Notes under the pieces: generated by a model
What the model was told of the DNA's origin: nothing
Seen by the model: the letters and a program-made list of their open reading frames with translations, nothing else
Databases searched by the model: none
Assembly: GCA_030054235.1 (NCBI GenBank)
Contig: JASGCG010000060.1
Coordinates: forward strand, 1 to 7,865
Source: Bacteroidia bacterium
Lineage (GTDB): Bacteria; Planctomycetota; Phycisphaerae; Phycisphaerales; SM1A02
Direction of reading: 5' to 3'
DNA length: 7,865 nt
Shown here: one piece after another, positions 1-5,874 of the stretch
How the letters are laid out: the number at the start of each line of letters is the position of its first letter
Position numbering within the stretch: the stretch's first letter is position 1
Translations under genes and position numbers: made by a program

Positions 1-630
1 GCGATCGGTCGTGGTGCTTCGGTCCTCATCCTGCTCTTCAGCCTGCTGGTGATGGGCGGAGCGGGGGTGCTGGTTGGCTACGCGCTGATGCCATCGGTGC
101 AACTTCCGCCGACGCCTCCGCAGGCGGGGACCTTGCGCGAGTTCCTGGAGGAGTGCGCGCGCCCGCCGGCTCAGCAGCAGGCCGAACGCGGGCAGCGGCC
201 CCGCGCCGCCGGGCTTGATCCGTGCGGCCCGTATCGGGCTCGGATCAAGGCGGCGATCAGGGATCTGCAGGTTACAGCCGACGCTGAGGGCTTGACGTGC
301 AACCTCATCGCCGATCTTGAGGACGACGAGCCCGATCGCCTGATCGATGGCCTCGTCGCGATCGCGTCTGCACATGCCGCCCGGCAACCCCAAGGTGCGA
401 ACTGCTCGGGTGCCGATGCCTACAACTGGTACGTGCAGGACTTCATGACGAAGGTCGCCGAGCGACGTGCCGAGCGCGCCGCACAACTCGCGGCGGAGGC
501 AACTCGCAGATCCTGGGCATCGATCGCACTGGGCGCCGCGGGCTCAGCCCTCGTGCTCTTGCTCTCGTTCCTCGCGCTGCCGCTGCTGATCCAGATCGAG
601 CGCAACACGCGGCCGAAGGCGCTGATCTAG
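1..630 (+). CDS. Unrecognised two-helix membrane protein, 5' end cut off by the window
   Basis: The reading frame is open from the first base to the TAG at 628-630, giving 209 visible residues. I do not recognise the family. The first visible residues form a hydrophobic helix (about residues 6-29, ending near VLVGYAL). A GTG/ATG pair at 49-54 could serve as a start, but it would cut this helix in half and has no Shine-Dalgarno sequence before it, so I place the true start upstream of the window. A soluble region of about 140 residues follows, with four cysteines (in EECA, DPCG, LTCN and NCSG), enough for two disulfides if it lies outside the cytoplasm. Next comes an Ala/Arg/Glu-rich, probably coiled-coil stretch (VAERRAERAAQLAAEATRR), then a second helix (ALVLLLSFLALPLLIQ) and a short basic tail, IERNTRPKALI. 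The layout suggests a loop outside the inner membrane held by two helices. Function is unknown. It is the only plus-strand gene, and it converges on the next gene. Confidence 0.72.
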   Translation, partial: AIGRGASVLILLFSLLVMGGAGVLVGYALMPSVQLPPTPPQAGTLREFLEECARPPAQQQAERGQRPRAAGLDPCGPYRARIKAAIRDLQVTADAEGLTCNLIADLEDDEPDRLIDGLVAIASAHAARQPQGANCSGADAYNWYVQDFMTKVAERRAERAAQLAAEATRRSWASIALGAAGSALVLLLSFLALPLLIQIERNTRPKALI

Positions 631-643
631 CCGAGCACCACGC

Positions 644-1300
644 TTACGCACCGCGCCGGCGACGGGGCAGGGCGCCCATCACCCCCAAGAGCGCGAGGCC
701 AGCAGGTGCTGGCGTGAAGATCAGGTTGTCGATCACCAGGTTGGTGCCGAAGTACTGGCTTCCGGGCGGCAACTGTCCCGCATCAGTCCCGCCGTAGGAC
801 TGGATACGAAGTTCAGCGATGTTCACGAATCCGGTAAAGGTGCGGGTTGATGCTCCGGTCGGTTCACCGAGTGTGATGGTCTGCGAGTGCACCATGTTGC
901 CGAATGCGTCGTATCCAGTGATGTCGACCATCAGGTCGCGGTTGTACGCCCCGGTGAAGTCGGCACCCACGAAGGTCCACGGCGAATTGCGACGCATGAT
1001 GATGGGCAGCGTGCTGCCGGTCGGCGTCGCGGGATCATCGGCGCTGAAGAGCCCTCGGAATCCCGTGGTTCCGTAGCGATAGCCCGTATTCAGGCCGAAC
1101 GGACCGCTGAAGAAGTACGCGCCGGCCGGCGTGCCGCCCCATGTGAACCCGGCGTAGTTGGTGGTCGCGCCGTAAGCGCCGATGATCGGTGGGCCGACCC
1201 AGTCAATTGGGGTCGATGCGTCTTCAAAGTCCAGCATGTCCGCAACGGCGATGGATGAGAACACCATCGCCGCGGTGCCCGCCCAGGTCAACATCTTCAT
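644..1300 (-). CDS. PEP-CTERM-type exported protein
   Basis: This 218-residue protein has an N-terminal signal peptide (MKMLTWAG..., likely cleaved after AVA at residue 20). Residues 21-196 are rich in Gly, Thr and aromatic residues and read as a beta-sandwich-like domain. It opens with LDFED and closes with NLVIDNLIF, a pattern common in PEP-CTERM cargo proteins. The C-terminus (197-218) is a sorting tail: PAPA, a short hydrophobic stretch (GLALLGVMGAL) and RRRR. Such tails are known substrates of exosortase-type processing; this one has PxP with Ala in place of the usual PEP. I infer export to the cell surface or extracellular matrix. No exosortase gene is visible here. The ATG at 1300 is chosen because GGAGGG lies 4 nt upstream and the signal peptide starts there. 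The gene stands apart from its upstream neighbour, with a strong hairpin between them. The biochemical function of the central domain is not evident. Confidence 0.88.
   Translation of the reverse strand: MKMLTWAGTAAMVFSSIAVADMLDFEDASTPIDWVGPPIIGAYGATTNYAGFTWGGTPAGAYFFSGPFGLNTGYRYGTTGFRGLFSADDPATPTGSTLPIIMRRNSPWTFVGADFTGAYNRDLMVDITGYDAFGNMVHSQTITLGEPTGASTRTFTGFVNIAELRIQSYGGTDAGQLPPGSQYFGTNLVIDNLIFTPAPAGLALLGVMGALPRRRRGA
647..712 (-). other. PEP-CTERM-like sorting tail coding segment
   Basis: This codes for the last 22 residues of the exported protein: PAPA, about 11 hydrophobic residues, then PRRRRGA. The order short proline motif, hydrophobic segment, arginine cluster defines the sorting-signal class. 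The hydrophobic stretch is short for a stable membrane anchor, which fits a processed signal better than a permanent helix. Confidence 0.8.
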
Positions 1301-1304
1301 GGTT

Positions 1305-1310
1305 CCCTCC
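1305..1310 (-). promoter_or_regulatory. Shine-Dalgarno for the PEP-CTERM gene
   Basis: On the minus strand GGAGGG sits 4 nt before the ATG at 1300. It is a near-perfect anti-16S match and fixes the start of this gene. No convincing -35/-10 pair is visible between it and the hairpin at 1391-1423. Confidence 0.75.
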
Positions 1311-1390
1311 GAAAGTGGACTGGTCTGTTCGCGGTCAACGCCTGGTCAGTTCCAGCAAAGTCAGCGTGTTGGAAGGATTGCCGCCCCAAA

Positions 1391-1423
1391 GCACATGCCC
1401 CGCCAGTGGGCGGGGCATGGTGC
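1391..1423 (-). terminator. Strong GC-rich hairpin, probable terminator of the beta-helix/propeller unit
   Basis: Positions 1394-1404 (CATGCCCCGCC) pair perfectly with 1409-1419 (GGCGGGGCATG) around a 4-nt loop, an 11-bp stem. Three more pairs (1391-1393 with 1421-1423) extend it past a single bulged G at 1420. It starts about 30 nt after the stop codon of the propeller gene. On the minus strand it is followed only by a short TTT run, so it is not a canonical intrinsic terminator, but stem strength and position favour termination or 3'-end protection. An attenuator role for the next gene cannot be excluded. Confidence 0.65.
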
Positions 1424-1453
1424 GGTGATCACGATGCTTGGCGATCGAGCTGA

Positions 1454-3007
1454 TCAGGGGCAGGTGCCCCACGCCGACAGCAGGATGCCCAGATCCGCGC
1501 CATTGATGGCGCCGTTGCCATCGATGTCGGCGGATGAACTACCGGGCTCATCGCTCCACGATGCGATCAGGAGCGCAAGGTCGACGGCATTCACGGTACC
1601 GCTGTCATTCAAGTCGCCGAGGCACGGCACGACTTCACATGAGTCCGGTACCCCATTGCCATCATCGTCGGGCTCGCCTTGCGCGATGTCGCAGGAGTCC
1701 GGCACACCATTGCCATTGCAGTCCTGCGCACCAGCTGCCAACGCAACTCGGTCGGGTATGAGATCGCCGTCGCAATCCGCCGAGAGATTGACCACGGACA
1801 CGGCACCTTGATGGGGCGAACTCTGCGAGCGAAGGGGAGCACCTACAGCAACGACCAGCCCCGACACGCCCACACTGGCTCCCATGAACTCTGACGATTG
1901 CGCGGAGGTCTGCCCGAATGCAGCCAAGGGTGCCCAGCCCGTTTGGCCAGTGCGGAAGAGGTACGCGCCTCCGGACTGTGGCGTCGTTCCCAGCGTAGCG
2001 CGAGCGGCTCCGATGACCAGTGCATCGCCATCGATGGCCAACGAACTTCCGAACTCAGCGCCTGCAGTTGGTGCAGGAGCTTGGAGCGACTGGGAGAAGC
2101 CCCAACCGGCTGCGCCGCGCGAGAACACGTGCACTCGTCCCGCGTCGGCTCCGCCACCATCTTCGCGGTAGGCGCCGATCGCCAGCACGTTGCCCTGCAG
2201 CGTCACGGCGTTGCCGAACTCGCCGAGCGGTTCCGGGGTTGGCGGCAGCAGCAGGGCTTCATGGACCCACGCGGAGCCTTGCAGTTGGAAGACGTGGACA
2301 CCGCCCGCATTGACCTCGGTCACGTCTTCGTTTGGCGTACCCACGGCGAGGGTGTTCCCGTGGAGCGCGATCGACTGACCGAAATCGTCGCCTTCGGTCA
2401 CGACGCCGGGTGCGACCACACGACCTTCATGCACCCACGTGCTGCCCTCGCGCCGGAAGATGTGCACCGCACCCGATGGAACCCCGTTGACGGCCTCTCT
2501 GCGCGCACCAATCGCAACGCGCGCCGACCCCGAACCATCAAGGGCGATGGAGCATCCAAACAGCGCTCCCGGCAGGGGGGCCGGCGGAATCAGCCGCTGC
2601 ACCTGCGTGAAGTTCACGCCGTTGGACTCAAAGATCCACGCGCTGCCCGCATCGGTGCCCTCACGGTCAGCCAGCGGTGCTCCCACCGCCAGCCAAGGAC
2701 CGCGCAGGCTCACGCTCGTCCCGAACTCCTCGCGGTCCACGGGTGCGGCCGGGGTGAGCTTCTGCACTTGGGACCACGAGCCACCGCTCAGGGCGTGCAC
2801 ATAGACGGCACCACGGTTCACGCCGCCATCATCACGACCGCGAACACCGAAGGCCACGCGCCCCTGGTGCGCGCTGACGCAACTGGCAGCAACGTCGTAT
2901 GCCGCACCATCACTCGCCACGCGGACGGCATCCGGTTGGACCACGGGTGGCGTGGCCACCAACGAGCAGACCAAGGCAGTCAGAGGCAGCACGGTAGCCA
3001 CGTCCAA
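1454..3007 (-). CDS. Secreted FG-GAP seven-bladed beta-propeller protein with calcium-loop repeats and dockerin-like tail
   Basis: The protein has 517 residues. Residues 1-20 form a hydrophobic export signal that lacks any Lys or Arg. Residues 27-410 hold about seven FG-GAP repeats of roughly 55 residues. Each runs from an (E/D/L)FG start through an (V/I)A(V/I)GA core to a G-AVHVF strand. Repeat 1 is degenerate and repeat 7 is short. This matches the integrin-alpha-like propeller fold, usually a binding scaffold rather than an enzyme. Residues 411-459 contain thrombospondin-3-like calcium loops (DCNGNGVPDSCDI, DDDGNGVPDSCEV). Residues 462-516 form a dockerin-like pair of loops (GDLNDSGTVNAVDL, ADIDGNGAINGADL) ending SAWGTCP. 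There is no ATG start: the only in-frame ATG codes for residue 375. The start is TTG at 3007 or GTG at 3001, directly after the stop of the beta-helix gene, which implies an operon with coupled translation. Likely exported and surface-attached or matrix-bound; the ligand is unknown. Confidence 0.87.
   Translation of the reverse strand: MDVATVLPLTALVCSLVATPPVVQPDAVRVASDGAAYDVAASCVSAHQGRVAFGVRGRDDGGVNRGAVYVHALSGGSWSQVQKLTPAAPVDREEFGTSVSLRGPWLAVGAPLADREGTDAGSAWIFESNGVNFTQVQRLIPPAPLPGALFGCSIALDGSGSARVAIGARREAVNGVPSGAVHIFRREGSTWVHEGRVVAPGVVTEGDDFGQSIALHGNTLAVGTPNEDVTEVNAGGVHVFQLQGSAWVHEALLLPPTPEPLGEFGNAVTLQGNVLAIGAYREDGGGADAGRVHVFSRGAAGWGFSQSLQAPAPTAGAEFGSSLAIDGDALVIGAARATLGTTPQSGGAYLFRTGQTGWAPLAAFGQTSAQSSEFMGASVGVSGLVVAVGAPLRSQSSPHQGAVSVVNLSADCDGDLIPDRVALAAGAQDCNGNGVPDSCDIAQGEPDDDGNGVPDSCEVVPCLGDLNDSGTVNAVDLALLIASWSDEPGSSSADIDGNGAINGADLGILLSAWGTCP
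1460..1624 (-). other. Dockerin-like module of the propeller protein, bracketed by Cys462 and Cys516
   Basis: This codes for two EF-hand-like calcium loops, each followed by a short helix: D-N-S-T-N with DLALLIASW, and D-D-N-A-N with DLGILLSAW. The module lies between PCLGD and GTCP. Duplicated loop-helix units of this type define dockerin I-like domains. In planctomycetes such tails are common on exported proteins, and a cellulosome is not implied. Confidence 0.75.
1631..1777 (-). repeat. Calcium-loop repeats (DxDxNGxPDxC type) in the propeller protein
   Basis: Three loops of about 13 residues with linkers of 5-9 residues: DCDGDLIPDR, DCNGNGVPDSCDI and DDDGNGVPDSCEV. Regularly spaced Asp/Asn plus Cys resembles thrombospondin type 3 repeats, which bind calcium and stiffen a linker. 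At DNA level the last two are near-copies, for instance both contain GAGTCCGG followed by a CCATTGCCAT core. Confidence 0.78.
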
Positions 3008-3009
3008 TC

Positions 3010-5766
3010 TCAGTCACACGTCCCGTATGCGCTCAGGACCAAGGCGAAATCCGACCCATCGACGATGCCATTGCCGTTGAGGTCGGCGGGATTCGGTCCT
3101 ACATCGCCCCAGGCCAGGATCACCGCGATCACATCATCGATGTTCACCGTTCCGTCGCCGTCAACATCGCCTTCGCACTCGCACTCGTCAGGCACCGTGT
3201 TGGCATTCACGTCGGCACTGGCACCCGTGCGAATGTCGCATAGGTCCGGGGTGCCGTTGTCGTTGCAGTCCTCGTTCGGGTTCGGGTATTCGCACACATC
3301 AGGCACGCCACTCTCGTCGCAGTCGCCGGCGGTACCGTCGCGGATGTCGTACGCATCGTGTACCCCATTGGCGTTGCAGTCGACGAGTTCCGGGGCCGGC
3401 CACGATTGTGCATAGGCCAGGAGATCCGAGCCATCGATGTTGCGACCGACGAGGCTAATCGATCCGGTCGGCAGGTTGCCGTCGTTCGTCGTCATCTGCG
3501 CGATGAGCACGCGTTGATCGGGGCCGGCCACGCCCTGCGGGGAGCCGGGGGCGATGACGGCACCGCAGTCGTCATCGACCAGGCCGGAGTTGAGGAAGAG
3601 ACCCTTGGGGAACCCAAGACCCTGCAGCGCATTCGCACTCAGGCACGTTGAACCGAGCGTGAGCCAGCTGTCGTACCGCAGGCTCGCCGGACTCGTGGAA
3701 TCGGAGCAGGGCACGTCGATCGTCAGATCGCCCGCCACGCCGCTGTTGTGGAAGCCCGCCGCGTTGGCGATCACCATGGGGTGCTCTTCGTTGCCGAAGA
3801 TGCCCCACACGGCGGCACCCGGGCCGTTGAACTCTGCGTAGAGCCGATAGCAGACGGCCGTTGCCGGAAGCGCATCCGAGGTGCTGTCGTCAGAGCGGTT
3901 CACGATCGGCACGATTTCGGCGCGGAGCCCAATGAAGTCGACCGGGACGCAGCTATCCAGGACGCCGTCGTTGTTCACGTCGTCGGCGCCCTTGGCGATC
4001 TCGCAGCTGTCGGGAACGCCATTGGTGTTGCAGTCGGCGGCACCCGCAGCGATCGCACAGGCATCGATCACGCCTGTACCGTCACAGTTGGGCTGGCAGT
4101 CATCGGGCTGCCCATTCGCGTCGCAGTCGGTCGCAAGGCCTGCTGCGATTTCTGCCGTATCAAGGACCCCGTTCAGGTTGCAGTCCGAACCGCACGAGGC
4201 GGCCAGCGAGTTTGACGTTGGATTGGGATTGTTCCAGTTGCCGATGATCCAGTTGGGGCTCGTGCCTGAGTTCCCGCAGAAGAAGCTGTATTGGATGGTC
4301 GGAACATTCGGGATGCCGGTGCCTTCGGTCTTGATCGCGGATCCGCTCGCCGAGGTGTTCGCGTCGAAGGTGCAGGCCGAGATGAAGGGCTGCGAGTTGC
4401 GCGTGTAGATCGCGCCGCCATTGCTGCTCGAGCAGTTTGAGAAACGGCAGTCGCTCAGATACGGATTGGCGCCATCCTGCGCACGCATGGCGCCACCATT
4501 GCCGCCGGTCTGCGTGGTCGAGCAATTCAGGAAGTCGGTTCGGAGGATCGTGGGGTTCGCACCGCCGTTCAGGAAGATGGCGCCGCCTTCGGTCAGGGTG
4601 CTCGATCCCGATATGGTGCAGTCCTGCATCACGCCGAAGCTGCCCGCGTCGTACCAGAGCGTGCCGCCAGCACCGTAGCCCGTGTTGCTGGCCGTGTTGC
4701 CGGTGAAGGTGCAGTTGGTGAAGTTCGGATCGCAGCCACCGACGATGGCGACGGCGCCGCCGCGGGATTCGCGGCTGCAACTGCTACCGTTGATCACCGC
4801 ACTGTTTGACGAGAAACTACAGGCGTTCACGTTGACGCTGGCGGTTCCAAAGAGATATAGCGCCCCGCCCCAAGCGCGGCCAACGTTATAGCCACAACTG
4901 CCTTCGGGGGCCAATGACGTGTTGGTGGCGAAGACACAGTTCGCGAGTGTTGTGACACCCGCCGCGGCGATCGCCCCGCCGCGCGTGTGCTTGTCGCCGG
5001 AGGAACTGCTTCCCGATCCGCCTGTGGCCACGACGTTGCCGCTGAACGTGCATCCCGCCGCCGTCAACGAGCCCGTGGCGTAGATCGCTCCACCCTGGCG
5101 ATCGCCGAGCGACGCTGTCACCGCATTCGACAGGAACGAGCACTCCGTCAGCGACAGCGTCGTCCCGCTCGCCCAGATCGCGCCACCGAACGAGCCCGTT
5201 GCTTCATTCGACGAAAACGTGCAGCGCACGCAGGCCATGGTGCCACCCGTCGCCGACAGAGCCATCGCACCGCCCTCGCGACCCACCGCGCGGTTGCCAA
5301 AGAACTGGCAATCCTCGAATCGAGGCGTGCCAGCCGTGCCTGTGAACGCCACGCCGCCGCCGTTGGCTGCCGAGTTGTAGTTCTGGTTGATCGCACACAG
5401 CTTGAAGACCGGGCTCGCGCTGGTGATCGCGATCCCCGTTCCGGTGGCGCCGTAGATCGTGAAGCCTTCGATCACGCAGCTCGCGGTTTCACCCGTGACG
5501 CAGGAGACGATGGCTCCGGCGACACCGCCCGACGAGATGAAGGTGTTCGCACGTCCGCCGGTTGCCTTCAGGTGGATCGCCTTGCCCTTCAGGTCGATGC
5601 GCTCGTTGTACGGACCGGGGCCCACCAGGACCACGTCCCCGTTGGCCGAAGCGTTGATCGCCGACTGGATGGTGGGGTACTGCGTACTGGGCACGTTCAG
5701 CGTGGCAGCAGCGGCGTGCAGGCAGAACGAGAGCGCAGCCAGAGCTGCAAGACGGATCGATGGCAT
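3010..5766 (-). CDS. Secreted right-handed beta-helix protein with FxxN/GGAI repeats, calcium loops and dockerin-like tail
   Basis: The protein has 918 residues. Residues 1-21 are a signal peptide (MPSIRLAALAALSFC, cleavage near HAAAA). Residues 23-65 (VPSTQYPTIQSAINAS, then GDVVLVGPGPYNERI) are the usual N-terminal cap of pectate-lyase-like helices. Residues 100-500 contain about twelve coils, each with a C-x-F-x-x-N strand and a GGA(I/M/V/L) turn. No clear lyase or hydrolase site is seen, so an adhesive or structural role is more likely than an enzymatic one. Five calcium-loop repeats follow (528-608), then an unassigned domain (609-795), four more calcium loops (796-863) and a dockerin-like pair (864-917) ending SAYGTCD. 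The ATG at 5766 is supported by GAGGAAG 4 nt upstream and by the signal peptide. The gene is first in a two-gene unit, with the propeller gene 2 nt behind it. Overall design is typical of exported planctomycete proteins; the exact role is unknown. Confidence 0.88.
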   Translation of the reverse strand: MPSIRLAALAALSFCLHAAAATLNVPSTQYPTIQSAINASANGDVVLVGPGPYNERIDLKGKAIHLKATGGRANTFISSGGVAGAIVSCVTGETASCVIEGFTIYGATGTGIAITSASPVFKLCAINQNYNSAANGGGVAFTGTAGTPRFEDCQFFGNRAVGREGGAMALSATGGTMACVRCTFSSNEATGSFGGAIWASGTTLSLTECSFLSNAVTASLGDRQGGAIYATGSLTAAGCTFSGNVVATGGSGSSSSGDKHTRGGAIAAAGVTTLANCVFATNTSLAPEGSCGYNVGRAWGGALYLFGTASVNVNACSFSSNSAVINGSSCSRESRGGAVAIVGGCDPNFTNCTFTGNTASNTGYGAGGTLWYDAGSFGVMQDCTISGSSTLTEGGAIFLNGGANPTILRTDFLNCSTTQTGGNGGAMRAQDGANPYLSDCRFSNCSSSNGGAIYTRNSQPFISACTFDANTSASGSAIKTEGTGIPNVPTIQYSFFCGNSGTSPNWIIGNWNNPNPTSNSLAASCGSDCNLNGVLDTAEIAAGLATDCDANGQPDDCQPNCDGTGVIDACAIAAGAADCNTNGVPDSCEIAKGADDVNNDGVLDSCVPVDFIGLRAEIVPIVNRSDDSTSDALPATAVCYRLYAEFNGPGAAVWGIFGNEEHPMVIANAAGFHNSGVAGDLTIDVPCSDSTSPASLRYDSWLTLGSTCLSANALQGLGFPKGLFLNSGLVDDDCGAVIAPGSPQGVAGPDQRVLIAQMTTNDGNLPTGSISLVGRNIDGSDLLAYAQSWPAPELVDCNANGVHDAYDIRDGTAGDCDESGVPDVCEYPNPNEDCNDNGTPDLCDIRTGASADVNANTVPDECECEGDVDGDGTVNIDDVIAVILAWGDVGPNPADLNGNGIVDGSDFALVLSAYGTCD
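3016..3177 (-). other. Dockerin-like module of the beta-helix protein, bracketed by Cys864 and Cys917
   Basis: This codes for loops DVDGDGTVNIDD and DLNGNGIVDGSD, each followed by a helix (VIAVILAWG, FALVLSAYG), between CECEGD and GTCD. The layout is the same as the tail of the next protein in the operon, with a cysteine spacing of 53 against 54 residues. Confidence 0.77.
3178..3381 (-). repeat. Second block of calcium-loop repeats in the beta-helix protein
   Basis: Four loops: DCNANGVHDAYDI, DCDESGVPDVCEY, DCNDNGTPDLCDI and DVNANTVPDECEC. The first has lost the second cysteine (Tyr instead). They link the unassigned domain to the dockerin-like tail. Confidence 0.78.
3382..3942 (-). other. 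Unassigned extracellular domain inside the beta-helix protein (residues 609-795)
   Basis: About 187 residues, from VDFIGLRAEIVPI to SWPAPELV, clearly different from the repeats on both sides. It contains CYRLYAEFNGPGAAVWGIFG, SLRYDSWLTLG and QRVLIAQMTTNDG, reads as mostly beta-strand, and has four cysteines that could pair. I recall similar stretches in other exported planctomycete proteins but cannot name a family or function. Confidence 0.6.
3943..4185 (-). repeat. First block of calcium-loop repeats in the beta-helix protein
   Basis: Five loops: DCNLNGVLDTAEI, DCDANGQPDDCQP, NCDGTGVIDACAI, DCNTNGVPDSCEI and DVNNDGVLDSCVP. Spacing is 13-19 residues. They separate the beta-helix from the unassigned domain, probably as a stiff calcium-dependent stalk. 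Confidence 0.78.
4372..5397 (-). repeat. Beta-helix coil repeats with a cysteine ladder
   Basis: Coils of 25-39 residues repeat the pattern C-x-F-x-x-N ... G-G-A-(I/M/V/L). A cysteine at the same coil position occurs at residues 124, 153, 182, 209, 239, 277, 316, 352, 383, 440 and 465. The coil near residue 410 lacks it. Strict FxxN occurs eight times (FFGN, FSSN, FLSN, FSGN, FATN, FSSN, FTGN, FDAN). Longer coils carry Ser/Gly-rich loop insertions, for example GGSGSSSSGD. Confidence 0.8.
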
Positions 5767-5770
5767 GGAT

Positions 5771-5777
5771 CTTCCTC
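5771..5777 (-). promoter_or_regulatory. Shine-Dalgarno for the beta-helix gene
   Basis: GAGGAAG on the minus strand, 4 nt before the ATG at 5766. It supports that start. Confidence 0.65.
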
Positions 5778-5808
5778 GGAAGGTGAAGCGACCAACCGGA
5801 CGGGGCGG

Positions 5809-5836
5809 AGTCTAGGGAAACGTCATGCGTCATCAA
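5809..5836 (-). promoter_or_regulatory. Possible sigma70-type promoter of the beta-helix/propeller operon
   Basis: On the minus strand TTGATG (5831-5836) and TAGACT (5809-5814) are separated by 16 nt. Each matches four of six consensus bases. The predicted leader is about 35-40 nt and places the start of transcription just ahead of the Shine-Dalgarno sequence. The match is moderate and planctomycete promoters are poorly defined, so this is tentative. Confidence 0.3.
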
Positions 5837-5855
5837 AACAGCAGACGGAAACACA

Positions 5856-5874
5856 GAGCGACCATGACTCGCTC
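5856..5874 (-). terminator. Weak hairpin, possible terminator after glutamate dehydrogenase
   Basis: GAGCGA (5856-5861) pairs with TCGCTC (5869-5874) around a 7-nt loop, and on the minus strand TGTGTTT follows. It lies about 195 nt past the dehydrogenase stop and the stem is only 6 bp. It is the best T-followed hairpin in the gap, but weak. Confidence 0.2.

Noticed and set aside
3005..3020. Possible frameshift splitting one long gene into the beta-helix and propeller genes
   Set aside because: The upstream protein ends in a complete dockerin-like tail and the downstream one begins with a hydrophobic export signal, so each is a whole protein.
1460..3177. Cellulosome components
   Set aside because: The dockerin-like modules alone do not imply a cellulosome. 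No cohesin, scaffoldin or glycoside hydrolase is present, and such tails are widespread on planctomycete exported proteins.
1898..3415. Long plus-strand open frame (about 505 codons) opposite the propeller gene
   Set aside because: It is antisense to the propeller and beta-helix genes. Its translation is rich in Arg, His and Ala without domains, and it has no signal or ribosome site. The minus-strand proteins show clear repeats and motifs.
3178..4185. CRISPR-like or tandem DNA repeat array
   Set aside because: The periodic similarity follows codons for calcium-loop repeats, with varied spacing and synonymous changes, and lies inside an intact reading frame.
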